64,000 nucleotides of DNA from UBA6912 sp963792895 (GCA_963792895.1 CAWBYA010000007.1:1240001-1304000), one strand, 5' to 3'; positions 55,952-64,000 are shown, numbered from the stretch's first letter. Translations and numbers: made by a program. The notes: generated by a model from the letters alone, not told the origin.

Positions 55952-56045
55952 CTCGTTCTCCTCGCTGGTGAAGGGTCAACTGGCCCAGTGTATGGACAGC
56001 GCTGGCCAATGATCTCCGCGACGCCGACGCCGGCCAGGCAGCTCG

Positions 56046-56561
56046 CTAGTTCTGCCGCCTCCGCTGACGCATCTTCTTCGTCGTCCGTATCACGTCCGAG
56101 CTCGAGGGAACGATGCTGATCGTTCCGTCGACTTCGAGAACGGCTTGGCGGACATCGCTGATCTCTGCGATCCCGTGTTCGCGAGCAGCTTGTTCGAGGT
56201 CGGCCGCCTCCAAGCCCAAACGACGCAAGCGGGATTCGAGCACCTTCCCGTCGCTCACGAGCAGCACCGGATCGCCCTCGGCGATGTGCCGAAGCCATGG
56301 GAGACGCCGCCGGAATCGACTGAGCATCGTATTCATGCCGAGCAGCACGGCGGCTGCGATGAGGCCGCCGGTAACCGATGTGTCGGGGCCGACCATGGCG
56401 TTCTGAAGCGCGTTGGCGATCAGAAGTATCACAACGAGGTCGAAGGGTGTCATCTGTCCGAGCTCTCGGGTTCCGGCAAGGCGCAGACCACCGAGGAGGG
56501 CAAGGTAGACGATCGCGGTGCGGGCAACGATGGACCACCACTCAGCACCGAGATCGAACAT
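56046..56561 (-). CDS. DUF421 (YetF-type) membrane protein
   Basis: A 171-residue protein. Three helices lie at residues 10-75, with LGGLRLAGTRELGQMTPFDLVVILLIANALQNAMVG, the family hallmark. A cytosolic domain follows with RRLPWLRHIAEGDPVLLVSDGKV. YetF proteins affect spore and envelope properties in Bacillus; the function here is unknown. ATG 56561 shares a base with the stop of the DedA gene (TGATG). Confidence 0.9.
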   Translation of the reverse strand: MFDLGAEWWSIVARTAIVYLALLGGLRLAGTRELGQMTPFDLVVILLIANALQNAMVGPDTSVTGGLIAAAVLLGMNTMLSRFRRRLPWLRHIAEGDPVLLVSDGKVLESRLRRLGLEAADLEQAAREHGIAEISDVRQAVLEVDGTISIVPSSSDVIRTTKKMRQRRRQN

Positions 56562-57935
56562 CAGCGAGCCGCTTTCATGTCGTCGAGCGCGCCGCCGCTC
56601 GCGCGCTCCGAATCACGGGTACTCGGCGGCAGCGATCGCCACGTGAACTCTACGAGCACCAGCATCAGCGTGCCGAGTCCGGCACCACCCACGATGCCGG
56701 AAAGGGCGCTCTCGGCGGTCACGAGGTCGGCAACCCCCACGATCGCAGCGAGCATCGCACCGACAGCCGCAACGATGACCGCCCATCGCCACCCGAGCTT
56801 TGCGGCCGCCGCGGTTGCGCCCGCAACGGTTGCGGCGATCACGGTCTCGGTGATCGACGGGAATCGAGTGCCGGGCAGGGTCACGGGCAACACCGATCGG
56901 AGTACCAGCGCAATGGCGAGCGACATGGCTACGGCGAGCGCCAGCCGTGAGGCGGACCCAGACGAGACGAGCCGCCAGGCAACGGCGGCTGCGAGCAGGG
57001 GGAGCCACAAGCCGAGAGGTGGCGAGAAGAGGGCGACAACGGCTTCGGCAACGGCGGTGAGCGTCGGCGTCGTGTGGGTGGCGATCCAGCGCGCAGCCGG
57101 CGCATCGAGCAGCGCCAGCTCCTCGCCGGCGAGCAGATCTTGGACTGCGATGCCGAAGACCCATCCTGCCGCTGCGGCGAACAGCGCGCTGATGGTCCAT
57201 CCGAGCCCGCGGGCAGTCCCGGGTGTCAATCGCAGCGCAAGCCACCGGAGCTGCGCCCCGAACCTGCGCACGAACCACGAAACGGCGCGGATCCTGCCCA
57301 GTCGAGCGAAGGCGGCGCGCACGCCCTGCTCGTCTTGGGCGATGCGATGCGCCGCCCACCGCAGCGCCACGCCCAGCAAGATCAGCCCGAGGAGGATCAG
57401 CGACGCCCGGCCGGCAATGGCTTCTACCCGGCGCCACGATGCTCCGGCGGCGTAACCGGCGAGCACGAAGGTGCACCCCCATGCGACGGCGCCGAGCACG
57501 TTGAACAGGAGGAACTGGCCGTAGGGCATACGTGCGATGCCTGCGATGCTCGGGATGAGCGCGGCGGAGGACCGACGTCCACCTGCCGAGGAACACCGAG
57601 CGGCCGCCCTTCTCCGCGAGGTAGGCGGTGGCCCGCTCCACCTTGTCGCCGAAACGGCGATGGAATCCGGGCCGGGCGAGCAGCCGCCTGCCGAAGACTC
57701 TCCCGATTTCGTAGCCGGCCGAATCGCCGGCGATCGCAGCGACGACTACGACGAGCATCATCACCGGCAGCGAGACGCGGCCGGTCGCTGCGGCAACGCC
57801 GCCGAGGAGGACGGCGACCTCCCCCGGAACGAAGAGGCCGATGAATGCTGCGGCCTCGCCGAAGGCCAACAATCCAACCACCGCGTAGGCTGCCGGGCCG
57901 CTCAGGTTGAGCAGTGGATCGAGGAGCCCGCTCAT
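56561..57935 (-). CDS. DedA-family membrane protein with extra C-terminal membrane domain (one frameshift)
   Basis: A protein of about 458 residues. The N-terminal DedA/SNARE-associated part reads FGEAAAFIGLFVPGEVAVLLGG, MLVVVVAAIAGDSAGYEIGRVFGRRL and GRSVFLGRW up to about 57570. After a frame change it continues with ALIPSIAGIARMPYGQFLLFNVLGAVAWG. The last 200 residues are hydrophobic and PAP2-like in helix order, with SITETVIAATVAG. DedA proteins help flip polyprenyl or phospholipid carriers. ATG 57935 is used. Confidence 0.8.
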
Positions 57936-57954
57936 GGCAGCGCCGATTCCGTTC

Positions 57955-59133
57955 TCACGGCGTGTGCGGTGCGGCGTCCGCCGCCGCACGCTGGATCATC
58001 TTCGGCGAGACAGGGATGGCTGCGGCGACATCCCGCTTGCCGGCCGAGACCTCTGATGCCAACACTTGCTCCAGCCGGGCGGGGCCACGACCGATTCCGG
58101 ACCGGATGGCGAATCTCCCAGCCGCGTTGCAGATCGTCCGCGGCAGGAACGCACCGCGGGCGCGGCGTGCGGTGGCGCGAATCCGGGTACCGCCTCCCGT
58201 CGGCTCGAGCTCGATCTGGATCTGGATCAGCACCGTCGTTCGAGGGACCGGCGTCGTGTCCTCAGTCGTCATGCTGAGGAAAGGTTGCCAGTCGACGACG
58301 GTTTGTGTGGTGATTCGGCCGCTGCCGTGAAAGCACCGGAACACGCTGCCCGTCCCGAGCCTGACCTCTCCGCGTTCGGCGACTTCCTGGCGCTCAGCGT
58401 GCATGAAGACGGCGCGGTACTCGGGTCTGGCGAGGACGTCCCAAGCGGCGGCAACGGGGACGGGCAGGTCTCCTTCGACCATGACGAGCACGTCGCGCTC
58501 GGGGATCGTGACCCGTACCGACTCCTTTCTGGCGTCCCACAGCGGGTGCATGTCCTGAACCCACAGGGATACCCGACCGATGTCTTCGTACTCCTCCGCA
58601 TGTGGAACCAGTTCCGTGAGGAAGTCGCGGAGGTCGAGTGCGTCGATCGCCGACTGGGAGTAGATGGTGTAGGCGCCGATACCCGTGCTCGCGACCACGC
58701 CATTCCCGAGGAGTCGGTGCACCGCAACGACGGCCGGGCCCAGCACCTCGTTGCGACCGGCCACGTTGTGCTCCGCAAACTCCCCGTGGTGAACGACGAA
58801 CTTGAGGTCGAGGTGCGAGATGTTGGCGCATGCGTTGCACGAGCAGGTCGTGTTGAGCACCATCAGCTCGATCGTGCGCTTGAACGCAACGTACGTGTCC
58901 TCGATGATCTCCACCAAGGTCTGCCCTCTCAGGGAGCCGTTGCCGCGCTCGTGGCCGAAGACGGCATCTCCCTCGAGTTGCGCCACGACGAGCGGGGCCC
59001 GCGCTTGGTCGACGAGCAGCTCGATCAGCGTTGCGAGGACGCCTCGTGCGTGCTCCAGCTCCGATTCGTTGAGATAGCGCGTGTAACCGCTGATGTCTGC
59101 GATCAGCAGGAACCCGGTCCGCGGCGGCGTCAT
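57955..59133 (-). CDS. DUF2652 cyclase-like domain fused to SRPBCC domain
   Basis: A cytosolic protein of 392 residues. The N-terminal 185 residues resemble a class III nucleotidyl-cyclase fold: LLIADISGYTRYLNESE and VVAQLEGDAVFGH hold both metal-binding Asp, and a Cys cluster NTTCSCNACANIS is present. The C-terminal half is an SRPBCC/Bet-v1-like lipid-binding fold with VEGDLPVPVAAAWDVLARPEYRAV. Whether it makes a cyclic nucleotide is unknown. AAGGA precedes ATG 59133. It opens the six-gene membrane operon. Confidence 0.85.
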   Translation of the reverse strand: MTPPRTGFLLIADISGYTRYLNESELEHARGVLATLIELLVDQARAPLVVAQLEGDAVFGHERGNGSLRGQTLVEIIEDTYVAFKRTIELMVLNTTCSCNACANISHLDLKFVVHHGEFAEHNVAGRNEVLGPAVVAVHRLLGNGVVASTGIGAYTIYSQSAIDALDLRDFLTELVPHAEEYEDIGRVSLWVQDMHPLWDARKESVRVTIPERDVLVMVEGDLPVPVAAAWDVLARPEYRAVFMHAERQEVAERGEVRLGTGSVFRCFHGSGRITTQTVVDWQPFLSMTTEDTTPVPRTTVLIQIQIELEPTGGGTRIRATARRARGAFLPRTICNAAGRFAIRSGIGRGPARLEQVLASEVSAGKRDVAAAIPVSPKMIQRAAADAAPHTP

Positions 59134-59256
59134 CGATCGTCCTTCGTCAGTGTGCCGATGCTACGGACGTTTCTGGGGATGCGTGAGTCACGGGGCACCA
59201 GTTCGTGGCATGCTCGACTTGCCGGCGAGCGGGGCGACGCGCGGCACAATGCTGCG

Positions 59257-59721
59257 ATGAGCAATCATCGCCATCCACCTGTCGATACCAGCCAAGTGGT
59301 TCGGATCCTCGGATCTGGCGAAGGCGCCCTTCTTCGCAACGTCGCACCCGGCGTCTTCGACAATCCCTTGGACGCACACTGGAGCGCCGAGTTTCTGGAC
59401 GATTCGCGCCATCACCTGGCGGTTGCGGTCCACGACGCGGTCGTCATCGGGATGGCTTCGGGCGTCCACTACGTGCATCCCGACAAGCCCCCCGAGCTGT
59501 GGATCAACGAGCTTGGTGTCGCACCCTCCCACCAGGGGCGGGGCATAGGCAGGGCGCTGCTCGACGCGCTGCTGGCGCACGGACGGACGCTGGGGTGTGA
59601 TGAGGCGTGGGTGCTGACGGACATGGCCAATGCGCGTGCGCGTCGCCTCTATGCCGGTGCCGGCGGCGAAGAACGAGAGCCGCCCGTCTACGTCACGTTC
59701 CGGTTGGGCCGGGAGCAGTGA
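59257..59721 (+). CDS. GNAT-family N-acetyltransferase
   Basis: An acetyltransferase of 154 residues. The acetyl-CoA-binding segment is LGVAPSHQGRGIGRALLDALLAHGRTLG, with WVLTDMANARARRLYAGAGG following. ATG 59257 lies six bases after CACAAT, a -10-like box, and no ribosome site exists; an overlong upstream frame is rejected. The acceptor molecule cannot be told; an aminoglycoside-type or small-molecule target is possible. Confidence 0.88.
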   Translation: MSNHRHPPVDTSQVVRILGSGEGALLRNVAPGVFDNPLDAHWSAEFLDDSRHHLAVAVHDAVVIGMASGVHYVHPDKPPELWINELGVAPSHQGRGIGRALLDALLAHGRTLGCDEAWVLTDMANARARRLYAGAGGEEREPPVYVTFRLGREQ

Positions 59722-59762
59722 TCCCACAGCCGTGAACGGATCGATCGCAGACGTTTCCTGCC

Positions 59763-60905
59763 TCAGCGGGCCGGTGGTGCCGCGCCGGCTGCCTCCGCGG
59801 CGGCGAGCACCCGCAATGTGTTGTCGCCGAGCACTTTGCGGATGTCGGCTTCCGACCAGTCCCGCCGGAGCAGCTCCTCGGTGATGGCCGGGTAGCACGA
59901 GACGTCTTCGAGCCCATCGGGCGTCAACGTCATGCCGTCGAAATCGGATCCGAGCCCGACTGCATCGACGCCGGCTACTGCGGCGATGTGCTCGATGTGG
60001 TCGACGACGCCGGCCACGGTGCCGCGGTCGACGGCGAGGCCCGACTCGATGCGGTCCATCTCGTCGGCGATCGCCTTCTCGTCGCCGTCGAACTCGGCCC
60101 GCACCCGGCGCCACGTGTCGAACATCTCCACCATCTTCCGCGCCGTCGAGGCAACGACGAATCCCGGGAAGAAGACGGCCATCACGACGCCGCCGCGGCG
60201 GCCGATCTCGGCCAGCACGTCGTCGGGGATGTTGCGGGGGTGGGGGGCCAGTGCTGCCGCGTTCGAGTGGGAGGCGATCACCGGTGCCTCGGACACGGCG
60301 AGCGCTTCGCGCATGGTGTCGACCGAGACGTGGGAGAGGTCGACGAGCATCCCGAGACCGTTCATCGCCCGCACCACGTCGCACCCGAAGTCGGTGAGCC
60401 CGCCGTGCCGGGCATCGTCGGTGGCCGAGTCCGCCCACGGCAGGGTGTCGCTGTGGGTGAGGGTCATGTAGCGCACGCCTCGCTCGGCGAGTGCTGCGAG
60501 CTTGTCGAGCGATCCCTCGATGGCGTGGCCGCCCTCGGCGCCGAGCAGGCACGCTATTCGGCCGCCACTTCGGATCCGGCGCGCGTCGCTCGCGGTCCTG
60601 GCCATCTCGAGGCGAGCGTCTCGCGCCGCGATGTGCTCGACGAGGTCGATCTGCGCCATCGTCTCCGCAAAGGGCTCCGGGATGTCCGCAGGCACGTATA
60701 CCGACCAGAACTGACCCCCGACGCCGCCCTCGAGCATGCGGGGCACATCGGTGTGGAAGCGGGGGAGCGGACCGCGCGGATCGGCAGCGTCGAGATCGCC
60801 GCCAGCCTCAGTGCGCAACGCCCACGGCAGGTCGTTGTGACCGTCTATGACGGGGAGATCGCTGTGGATCCGGCGTGCCGCAGCGGCAACATCGAGGGGC
60901 GTCAT
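59763..60905 (-). CDS. Dipeptidase, peptidase family M19
   Basis: A zinc dipeptidase of 380 residues. Metal ligands are visible in DGHNDLPW (His-x-Asp), the Glu in EGGHAIEG, His in DLSHVS and ASHSN, and Asp in GSDFDGM. It hydrolyses dipeptides, including D-containing ones from cell-wall turnover. It lacks a signal peptide. ATG 60905 follows TACTGT by eight bases, so a leaderless mRNA is likely. The length is typical. Confidence 0.93.
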   Translation of the reverse strand: MTPLDVAAAARRIHSDLPVIDGHNDLPWALRTEAGGDLDAADPRGPLPRFHTDVPRMLEGGVGGQFWSVYVPADIPEPFAETMAQIDLVEHIAARDARLEMARTASDARRIRSGGRIACLLGAEGGHAIEGSLDKLAALAERGVRYMTLTHSDTLPWADSATDDARHGGLTDFGCDVVRAMNGLGMLVDLSHVSVDTMREALAVSEAPVIASHSNAAALAPHPRNIPDDVLAEIGRRGGVVMAVFFPGFVVASTARKMVEMFDTWRRVRAEFDGDEKAIADEMDRIESGLAVDRGTVAGVVDHIEHIAAVAGVDAVGLGSDFDGMTLTPDGLEDVSCYPAITEELLRRDWSEADIRKVLGDNTLRVLAAAEAAGAAPPAR

Positions 60906-60938
60906 GACCTGCGACAGTAGCGGCGTTACCCTCCCCCG

Positions 60939-61048
60939 ATGAGACCCGCTGCCAAGATCCTGCTGCTCGAGGCTGCTGCGCTCAGACCGGTTGTCGATGC
61001 CGCCGATGAGGCCGGCTTCGCCCGGCCCACAGCTCCTCGCCGGTGCGG
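60939..61048 (+). pseudogene. Possible 5' remnant of a maleylpyruvate-isomerase-family gene
   Basis: TACCCT (60927-60932) is followed six bases later by ATG 60939. The translated start (MRPAAKILLLEAAALRPVVDAADEAG) resembles the N-terminus of TIGR03083-type proteins, but the expected C-terminal part is absent because the region is occupied by the antisense SufR-like gene. It may be a truncated relic. This is weak evidence. Confidence 0.25.
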
Positions 61049-61744
61049 TCAGATATCGGTGACGCAGCTCTCGTCTGCGACGTCGTGGGGCGTGACGACG
61101 GCATCGGCCGGCTGGTGGGCGGCCTCGAGGAGGCCACGCACGATGCCCTGGTCGAGCTTGCAGACGATCTCGGGGTGGTTGGCGGCGGTCTCGCCGAACG
61201 GACAGAAACGAGTGACGAGGGTGCGGGCCCCCGGCGCGGCCTCAGTGTCGAATCCGACGCCCATCATGGCCCTGGCGACCGCCTCAACGGCGGTGTCGAA
61301 CCCGGCATCATCCGGCAGCCCGATCTCGGCCGCCAGCTCTCGCCCGTACTCCCGCCCGATCTCCTCGGCGACGGCCGGTGCCGCATCGGGAGCGATCCGC
61401 TCGACGACCCGCACGAGCAGCTCGGCGAGCAGGTCGTAGCGTCGCGCCGGGAATTGGACGGACACCTCTTGAGCCGACGGCTCGTAGTGTTTTGCGGGTC
61501 GCCCCGCCCCCGGGCCGCGGCGATCGTTGCGGCGGCGATGAGTCACCTGAAGCCACCCGTCGGCGACCAGCCGGTCCAGGTGATGGCGTGCGACGTTGGG
61601 ATGGAGGTCGAATGCTCCTGCGATGTGGGCAACGGTGACCGGCTCCGGCGCTTCGCGCACGGCGATGTAGATCCCGCGACGCGTCGTATCGCCGAGCGAG
61701 GCGGCGAGGCTGGCGACTTGACGGTCGAATGTGCTGGTATCCAC
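61049..61744 (-). CDS. SufR-like Fe-S-sensing transcriptional regulator
   Basis: A winged-helix regulator of about 231 residues. The DNA-binding part has TVAHIAGAFDLHPNVARHHLDRLVADGWL and GAGRPAKHYEPS. The C-terminal part has the SufR-type cysteines in FCPFGETAANHPEIVC (Cys-x13-Cys) and a last Cys near the end (ESC), which could hold a [4Fe-4S] cluster. It is divergent from the Fe-S carrier gene mrp. GTG 61744 is the likeliest start, although no ribosome site is clear. Confidence 0.8.
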   Translation of the reverse strand: MDTSTFDRQVASLAASLGDTTRRGIYIAVREAPEPVTVAHIAGAFDLHPNVARHHLDRLVADGWLQVTHRRRNDRRGPGAGRPAKHYEPSAQEVSVQFPARRYDLLAELLVRVVERIAPDAAPAVAEEIGREYGRELAAEIGLPDDAGFDTAVEAVARAMMGVGFDTEAAPGARTLVTRFCPFGETAANHPEIVCKLDQGIVRGLLEAAHQPADAVVTPHDVADESCVTDI

Positions 61745-61792
61745 GGCTCGATCCGGTTCGGGTCGGGGCGAATCTCTGGGCTCCGGCCCCTC

Positions 61793-61821
61793 ACTATAGT
61801 TTCTATCTACTACGCAGATAG
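61793..61821. promoter_or_regulatory. Shared promoter/operator between SufR-like gene and mrp
   Basis: The palindrome ACTATAGT holds a -10-like box for both directions. Next to it lies the inverted repeat CTATCT-N7-AGATAG (61803-61821). It sits 15 bases before the mrp ATG, overlapping the ribosome-site region, and is a good candidate for the regulator's binding site. Confidence 0.6.
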
Positions 61822-61835
61822 GAGTTTGAAGACTC

Positions 61836-62936
61836 ATGAGTGTCGATGTCGAAGCCGTACGGAGCGCAATCGGCAAGGTCGAGGATCCAGAGATCCACCG
61901 CTCGATCGCCGAGCTGAACATGCTGCGGGAGCTCGACGTGCGGCCGGATGGCTCCGTGCGTGTACTCGTTGCGCTCACCATCCCGGGCTGTCCTCTCAAG
62001 GACAAGCTCACCGAGGATGTGACGGCTGCGGCTCGGAGCGTCTCCGGCGTCACCTCCGTGGCCGTCGAGTTCACCCACATGACAGACGAGGAGCGGGCTC
62101 AGCTGGTCGCCGACGTGCGCGGCGCCCCCACCCGTGAGATCACGATCGGCGGTGCCGCCAGCAAGACACGTGTGATCGCCATTTCGTCCGGCAAGGGCGG
62201 TGTCGGCAAGTCTTCGGTGACAGCCAATCTGGCCGTCTCTCTCGCCAGGCTGGGACGTACCGTGGGAATCATCGACGCCGATGTCTGGGGCTTCTCCATC
62301 CCCAAGATGCTCGGCGTCGACCGAGTGCCGACCGTGATCGACGACACGCTGCTGCCACCCGAGGTCCACGGTGTGCGAGTGATGTCCATGGACTACTTCG
62401 TGCGTCCCGACCAGGCCGTCATCTGGCGGGGGCCGATGCTGCACAAGGCCCTGGAGCAATTCCTGGCAGACGTGCATTGGGACGACCCCGACTACCTGCT
62501 GATCGATATGCCTCCAGGGACGGGCGACATCGCCATTTCCATGTCGCAGTTCTTGCCCCGAGCCCAGGCCATCGTCGTCACCACGCCCCAGGTGACCGCG
62601 CAGCGGGTCGCGAAACGGGCGGGTCTGATGGCCCGCAAGGTCAACCAAGAGATCCTCGGCGTCGTCGAGAACATGTCGTGGTTCACCGGCAACGATGGGG
62701 TGCGCTACCCGATCTTCGGTGAGGGCGGTGGAGCGGTGCTGGCCGAGGAGCTCGAAGTGCCGTTGCTGGCACAGGTGCCGCTCGTCCCGGCCCTTCGTGA
62801 GGGGGCGGACAGGGGGCACCCGGTTACGATTGCCGACCCGGGCGGCGAAGCCGCTACTGCTTTTGAGCACCTCGCTGCGGAGGTCGAAGCCCGGAAGCCT
62901 CGGGTGCGCACGCATCCCGAACTCGTCGTACGTTGA
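61836..62936 (+). CDS. mrp: Mrp/ApbC Fe-S cluster carrier ATPase
   Basis: A 366-residue ATPase of the Fe-S cluster transfer system. Residues 1-90 are a MIP18/DUF59 domain (LRELDVRPDGSVRVLVALTIPGCPLKDKL). The ParA-like ATPase starts with ISSGKGGVGKSSVTANLA. The usual CxxC of Mrp is replaced by FTGNDGVRY in the ENMSWF loop, as in other actinobacteria. GGAG lies 11 bases before ATG 61836. The neighbouring SufR-like gene supports a role in Fe-S homeostasis. Confidence 0.93.
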   Translation: MSVDVEAVRSAIGKVEDPEIHRSIAELNMLRELDVRPDGSVRVLVALTIPGCPLKDKLTEDVTAAARSVSGVTSVAVEFTHMTDEERAQLVADVRGAPTREITIGGAASKTRVIAISSGKGGVGKSSVTANLAVSLARLGRTVGIIDADVWGFSIPKMLGVDRVPTVIDDTLLPPEVHGVRVMSMDYFVRPDQAVIWRGPMLHKALEQFLADVHWDDPDYLLIDMPPGTGDIAISMSQFLPRAQAIVVTTPQVTAQRVAKRAGLMARKVNQEILGVVENMSWFTGNDGVRYPIFGEGGGAVLAEELEVPLLAQVPLVPALREGADRGHPVTIADPGGEAATAFEHLAAEVEARKPRVRTHPELVVR

Positions 62937-62953
62937 CATGGAGGCCATGAAGA

Positions 62954-63205
62954 GTGAGTGACACGACAAAGGTGCGAGTTGGTGTGCAATCGGCTCGCGA
63001 GCTGGAGCTCGACGTCGACGAGCCCGAGGCCGTGCGGAAGGCAATCGAAGCGGCGGCATCCGCAGGTGATCACATGGTGTGGTTCACGGACAGCCGCGGC
63101 CATCAATATGGTGTCGTTGTCGACAAGCTGGCCTTCTTCGAGGTCGAGTACGCCAAGGGCAAGAAGGGCCTCGGATTCGCCTCCCACGGCCAAGAATCCG
63201 CCTAG
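62954..63205 (+). CDS. DUF3107 family protein
   Basis: An 83-residue protein found widely in actinobacteria, with KVRVGVQSARELELDV and DSRGHQYGVVVDKLAFFEVE. The fold is probably small and beta-rich; the function is unknown. GTG 62954 begins 17 bases after the mrp stop, and a strong hairpin follows the gene. Confidence 0.9.
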   Translation: MSDTTKVRVGVQSARELELDVDEPEAVRKAIEAAASAGDHMVWFTDSRGHQYGVVVDKLAFFEVEYAKGKKGLGFASHGQESA

Positions 63206-63212
63206 AACGCCA

Positions 63213-63240
63213 AGGAGCCCCGGCTGATGCCGGGGCTCCT
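63213..63240. terminator. Bidirectional hairpin terminator
   Basis: A perfect 12-base stem, AGGAGCCCCGGC and GCCGGGGCTCCT, around the loop TGAT. It lies between the convergent DUF3107 and whiB genes. There is no U-tract, which is usual for high-GC actinobacteria. Confidence 0.85.
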
Positions 63241-63264
63241 CGGTTGGGGGGAGTTCGGTTCGGT

Positions 63265-63537
63265 TCAGCTCGCCTGGCGCTGGCGACGGCGTTCCGCCAG
63301 CCAGCGCTTCCGCAGCCTGCGGCGGTCGTCCTCCGCATACCCGCCCCAGACGCCCGCTTCTTGGTTCGTCTCGAGTGCGTACTGGAGGCACGCCTCTTGC
63401 ACGGAGCAGATCGAGCAGATGGCCGTCGCCTTCTCGATCTGAGCGACGGCTGGACCGGTCGTTCCGATGGGAAAGAACAGGTCTGGGTCGGTGTCGCGAC
63501 AGGCGGAGAGCTCTCGCCAGTCGGTCAGGGTCAGCAT
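63265..63537 (-). CDS. whiB: WhiB-family Fe-S transcription factor
   Basis: A 90-residue WhiB-like protein. The four Cys of the [4Fe-4S] cluster are in LSACRD, then AICSICSVQEAC (C-x2-C-x5-C). The turn GVWGGY and the basic C-terminal tail RRRLRKRWLAERRRQRQ bind DNA. It acts with sigma factors in stress or development and is close to WhiB1. GAGGAG precedes ATG 63537; the longer upstream frame is rejected. Confidence 0.95.
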   Translation of the reverse strand: MLTLTDWRELSACRDTDPDLFFPIGTTGPAVAQIEKATAICSICSVQEACLQYALETNQEAGVWGGYAEDDRRRLRKRWLAERRRQRQAS

Positions 63538-63563
63538 GGCAGCTCCTCGGCGGTCGGTGAGGG

Positions 63564-63587
63564 TTGTGAACGTGAATCTTTTCACAA
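63564..63587. promoter_or_regulatory. Inverted repeat upstream of whiB
   Basis: TTGTGAA-N10-TTCACAA is a perfect seven-base inverted repeat centred 38 bases upstream of the whiB start codon. Its spacing and symmetry are those of a dimeric regulator's site, and it may control whiB. The binder is unknown; CRP/FNR-type proteins use similar sites. Confidence 0.5.
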
Positions 63588-63732
63588 ACGTGGTCTGAAA
63601 AATGAGCCGACGACCGGCTCCGAATAGGACTGTAGACCTAGGTGCGTTCTCCCGCAAGCACTTTTTCCGTACAAATCGCAGAAGTCGCCACGCGGCCTGG
63701 TTGAATGGTTGGAGACTCGAGGAGGGCATCCG

Positions 63733-64000
63733 ATGAGCATTCAAACGGAGTTGCGTGACGAACTCGCCGATGCGATGCGAGCCCGCGACAAGGCCCGCAT
63801 CAACGTGATTCGACAGGTGGAAACCGAGGTGTCGGTCGCCAAGTCCGCACCCGGATTCACCGGCGAGATCGACGACGATCTGTATCTGCGGACCATCGCG
63901 GCGTACGTCAAGAAGATGGACAAGGCGCGCCAGGAGTACGAGGCCGTGGGGGATCGGGGTCGAGAACGCGCCGACCAGCTCGCGTTCGAGATCGACTACC
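63733..64000 (+). CDS. GatB/YqeY domain protein (partial, runs off window)
   Basis: The first 89 residues of a YqeY-type protein: LRDELADAMRARDKARINVIRQVETE, then AYVKKMDKARQEYEAVGDRGRERADQ. YqeY proteins resemble the tail domain of the GatB amidotransferase subunit and may handle aminoacyl-tRNA. GGAGG lies seven bases before ATG 63733. The end is beyond the window. Confidence 0.9.
   Translation, partial: MSIQTELRDELADAMRARDKARINVIRQVETEVSVAKSAPGFTGEIDDDLYLRTIAAYVKKMDKARQEYEAVGDRGRERADQLAFEIDY

Noticed and set aside
58066..59721. Plus-strand frame of 551 residues ending in the GNAT protein
   Set aside because: Its first 400 residues are antisense to the DUF2652 gene. Only the part from ATG 59257 has family support.
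61049..62080. Longer start for the SufR-like gene at 62080
   Set aside because: It would overlap 245 bases of the mrp gene and adds a Ser/Thr-rich, non-conserved extension.

Overview
The window is high-GC chromosomal DNA from an actinobacterium, most likely of the class Acidimicrobiia. The evidence is a WhiB regulator, a small TB7.3-like biotinyl protein, an Mrp protein without CxxC, DUF3107 and DUF5317 proteins, an M23 peptidase with three SLH repeats of the Acidimicrobiia style, and many promoters that place a TANNNT box 6-8 bases before the start codon (leaderless mRNAs). The class assignment is inference. I see no rRNA, tRNA, CRISPR, insertion sequence or prophage genes.

Layout. 0-5.3 kb: the end of an OmpR-type two-component system (histidine kinase cut by the window edge), then a cation/proton antiporter operon with a CBS-domain partner. 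5.4-11.5 kb: a Rieske oxygenase, a lipoprotein, a DUF4287/SRPBCC protein, and a two-gene unit of a GcvT-like aminomethyltransferase and an FAD oxidoreductase. 11.5-14.1 kb: a split transketolase and a rhodanese, divergent from soxR across a SoxR box. 14.1-19.6 kb: SLH/M23 protein, NYN/OST-HTH protein, and a soluble signalling pair (receiver-flavoprotein fusion plus cNMP-domain kinase). 20-22.4 kb: an operon with a photolyase whose domains are in reversed order. 22.5-33.2 kb: acyl-CoA carboxylase beta subunit, DUF2461, exported phosphatase-fold protein, ABC exporter, HAD hydrolase, transaldolase, GalU, peroxiredoxin, RlmN, HhH protein. 33.3-44.3 kb: lytic transglycosylase-like protein, proline-racemase-family dehydratase, gamma-glutamyltransferase, HD-GYP pair, enoyl-CoA hydratase plus biotinyl carrier, TlpA thioredoxin, molybdopterin oxidoreductase, and a large unknown Rossmann protein. 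44.5-50.3 kb: degenerate kinase, ECF sigma factor with a candidate membrane partner, aconitase. 50.3-59.1 kb: a six-gene minus-strand membrane and envelope operon (DUF2652, DedA, DUF421, PRC-barrel, PAP2-kinase-LPG synthase fusion, Mg P-type ATPase). 59.2-64 kb: GNAT, M19 dipeptidase, a SufR-like regulator divergent from mrp, DUF3107, WhiB, and the start of a YqeY-like gene.

Two themes link the genes. One is redox and Fe-S control: SoxR, SufR-like/Mrp, WhiB, Bcp, TlpA, and the flavoprotein signalling pair. The other is envelope upkeep. A caution: from about 44.7 to 57.6 kb most genes carry single-base frame changes while their protein sequence stays intact between them. This looks like sequence error rather than gene decay, and coordinates inside those genes should be treated as approximate.
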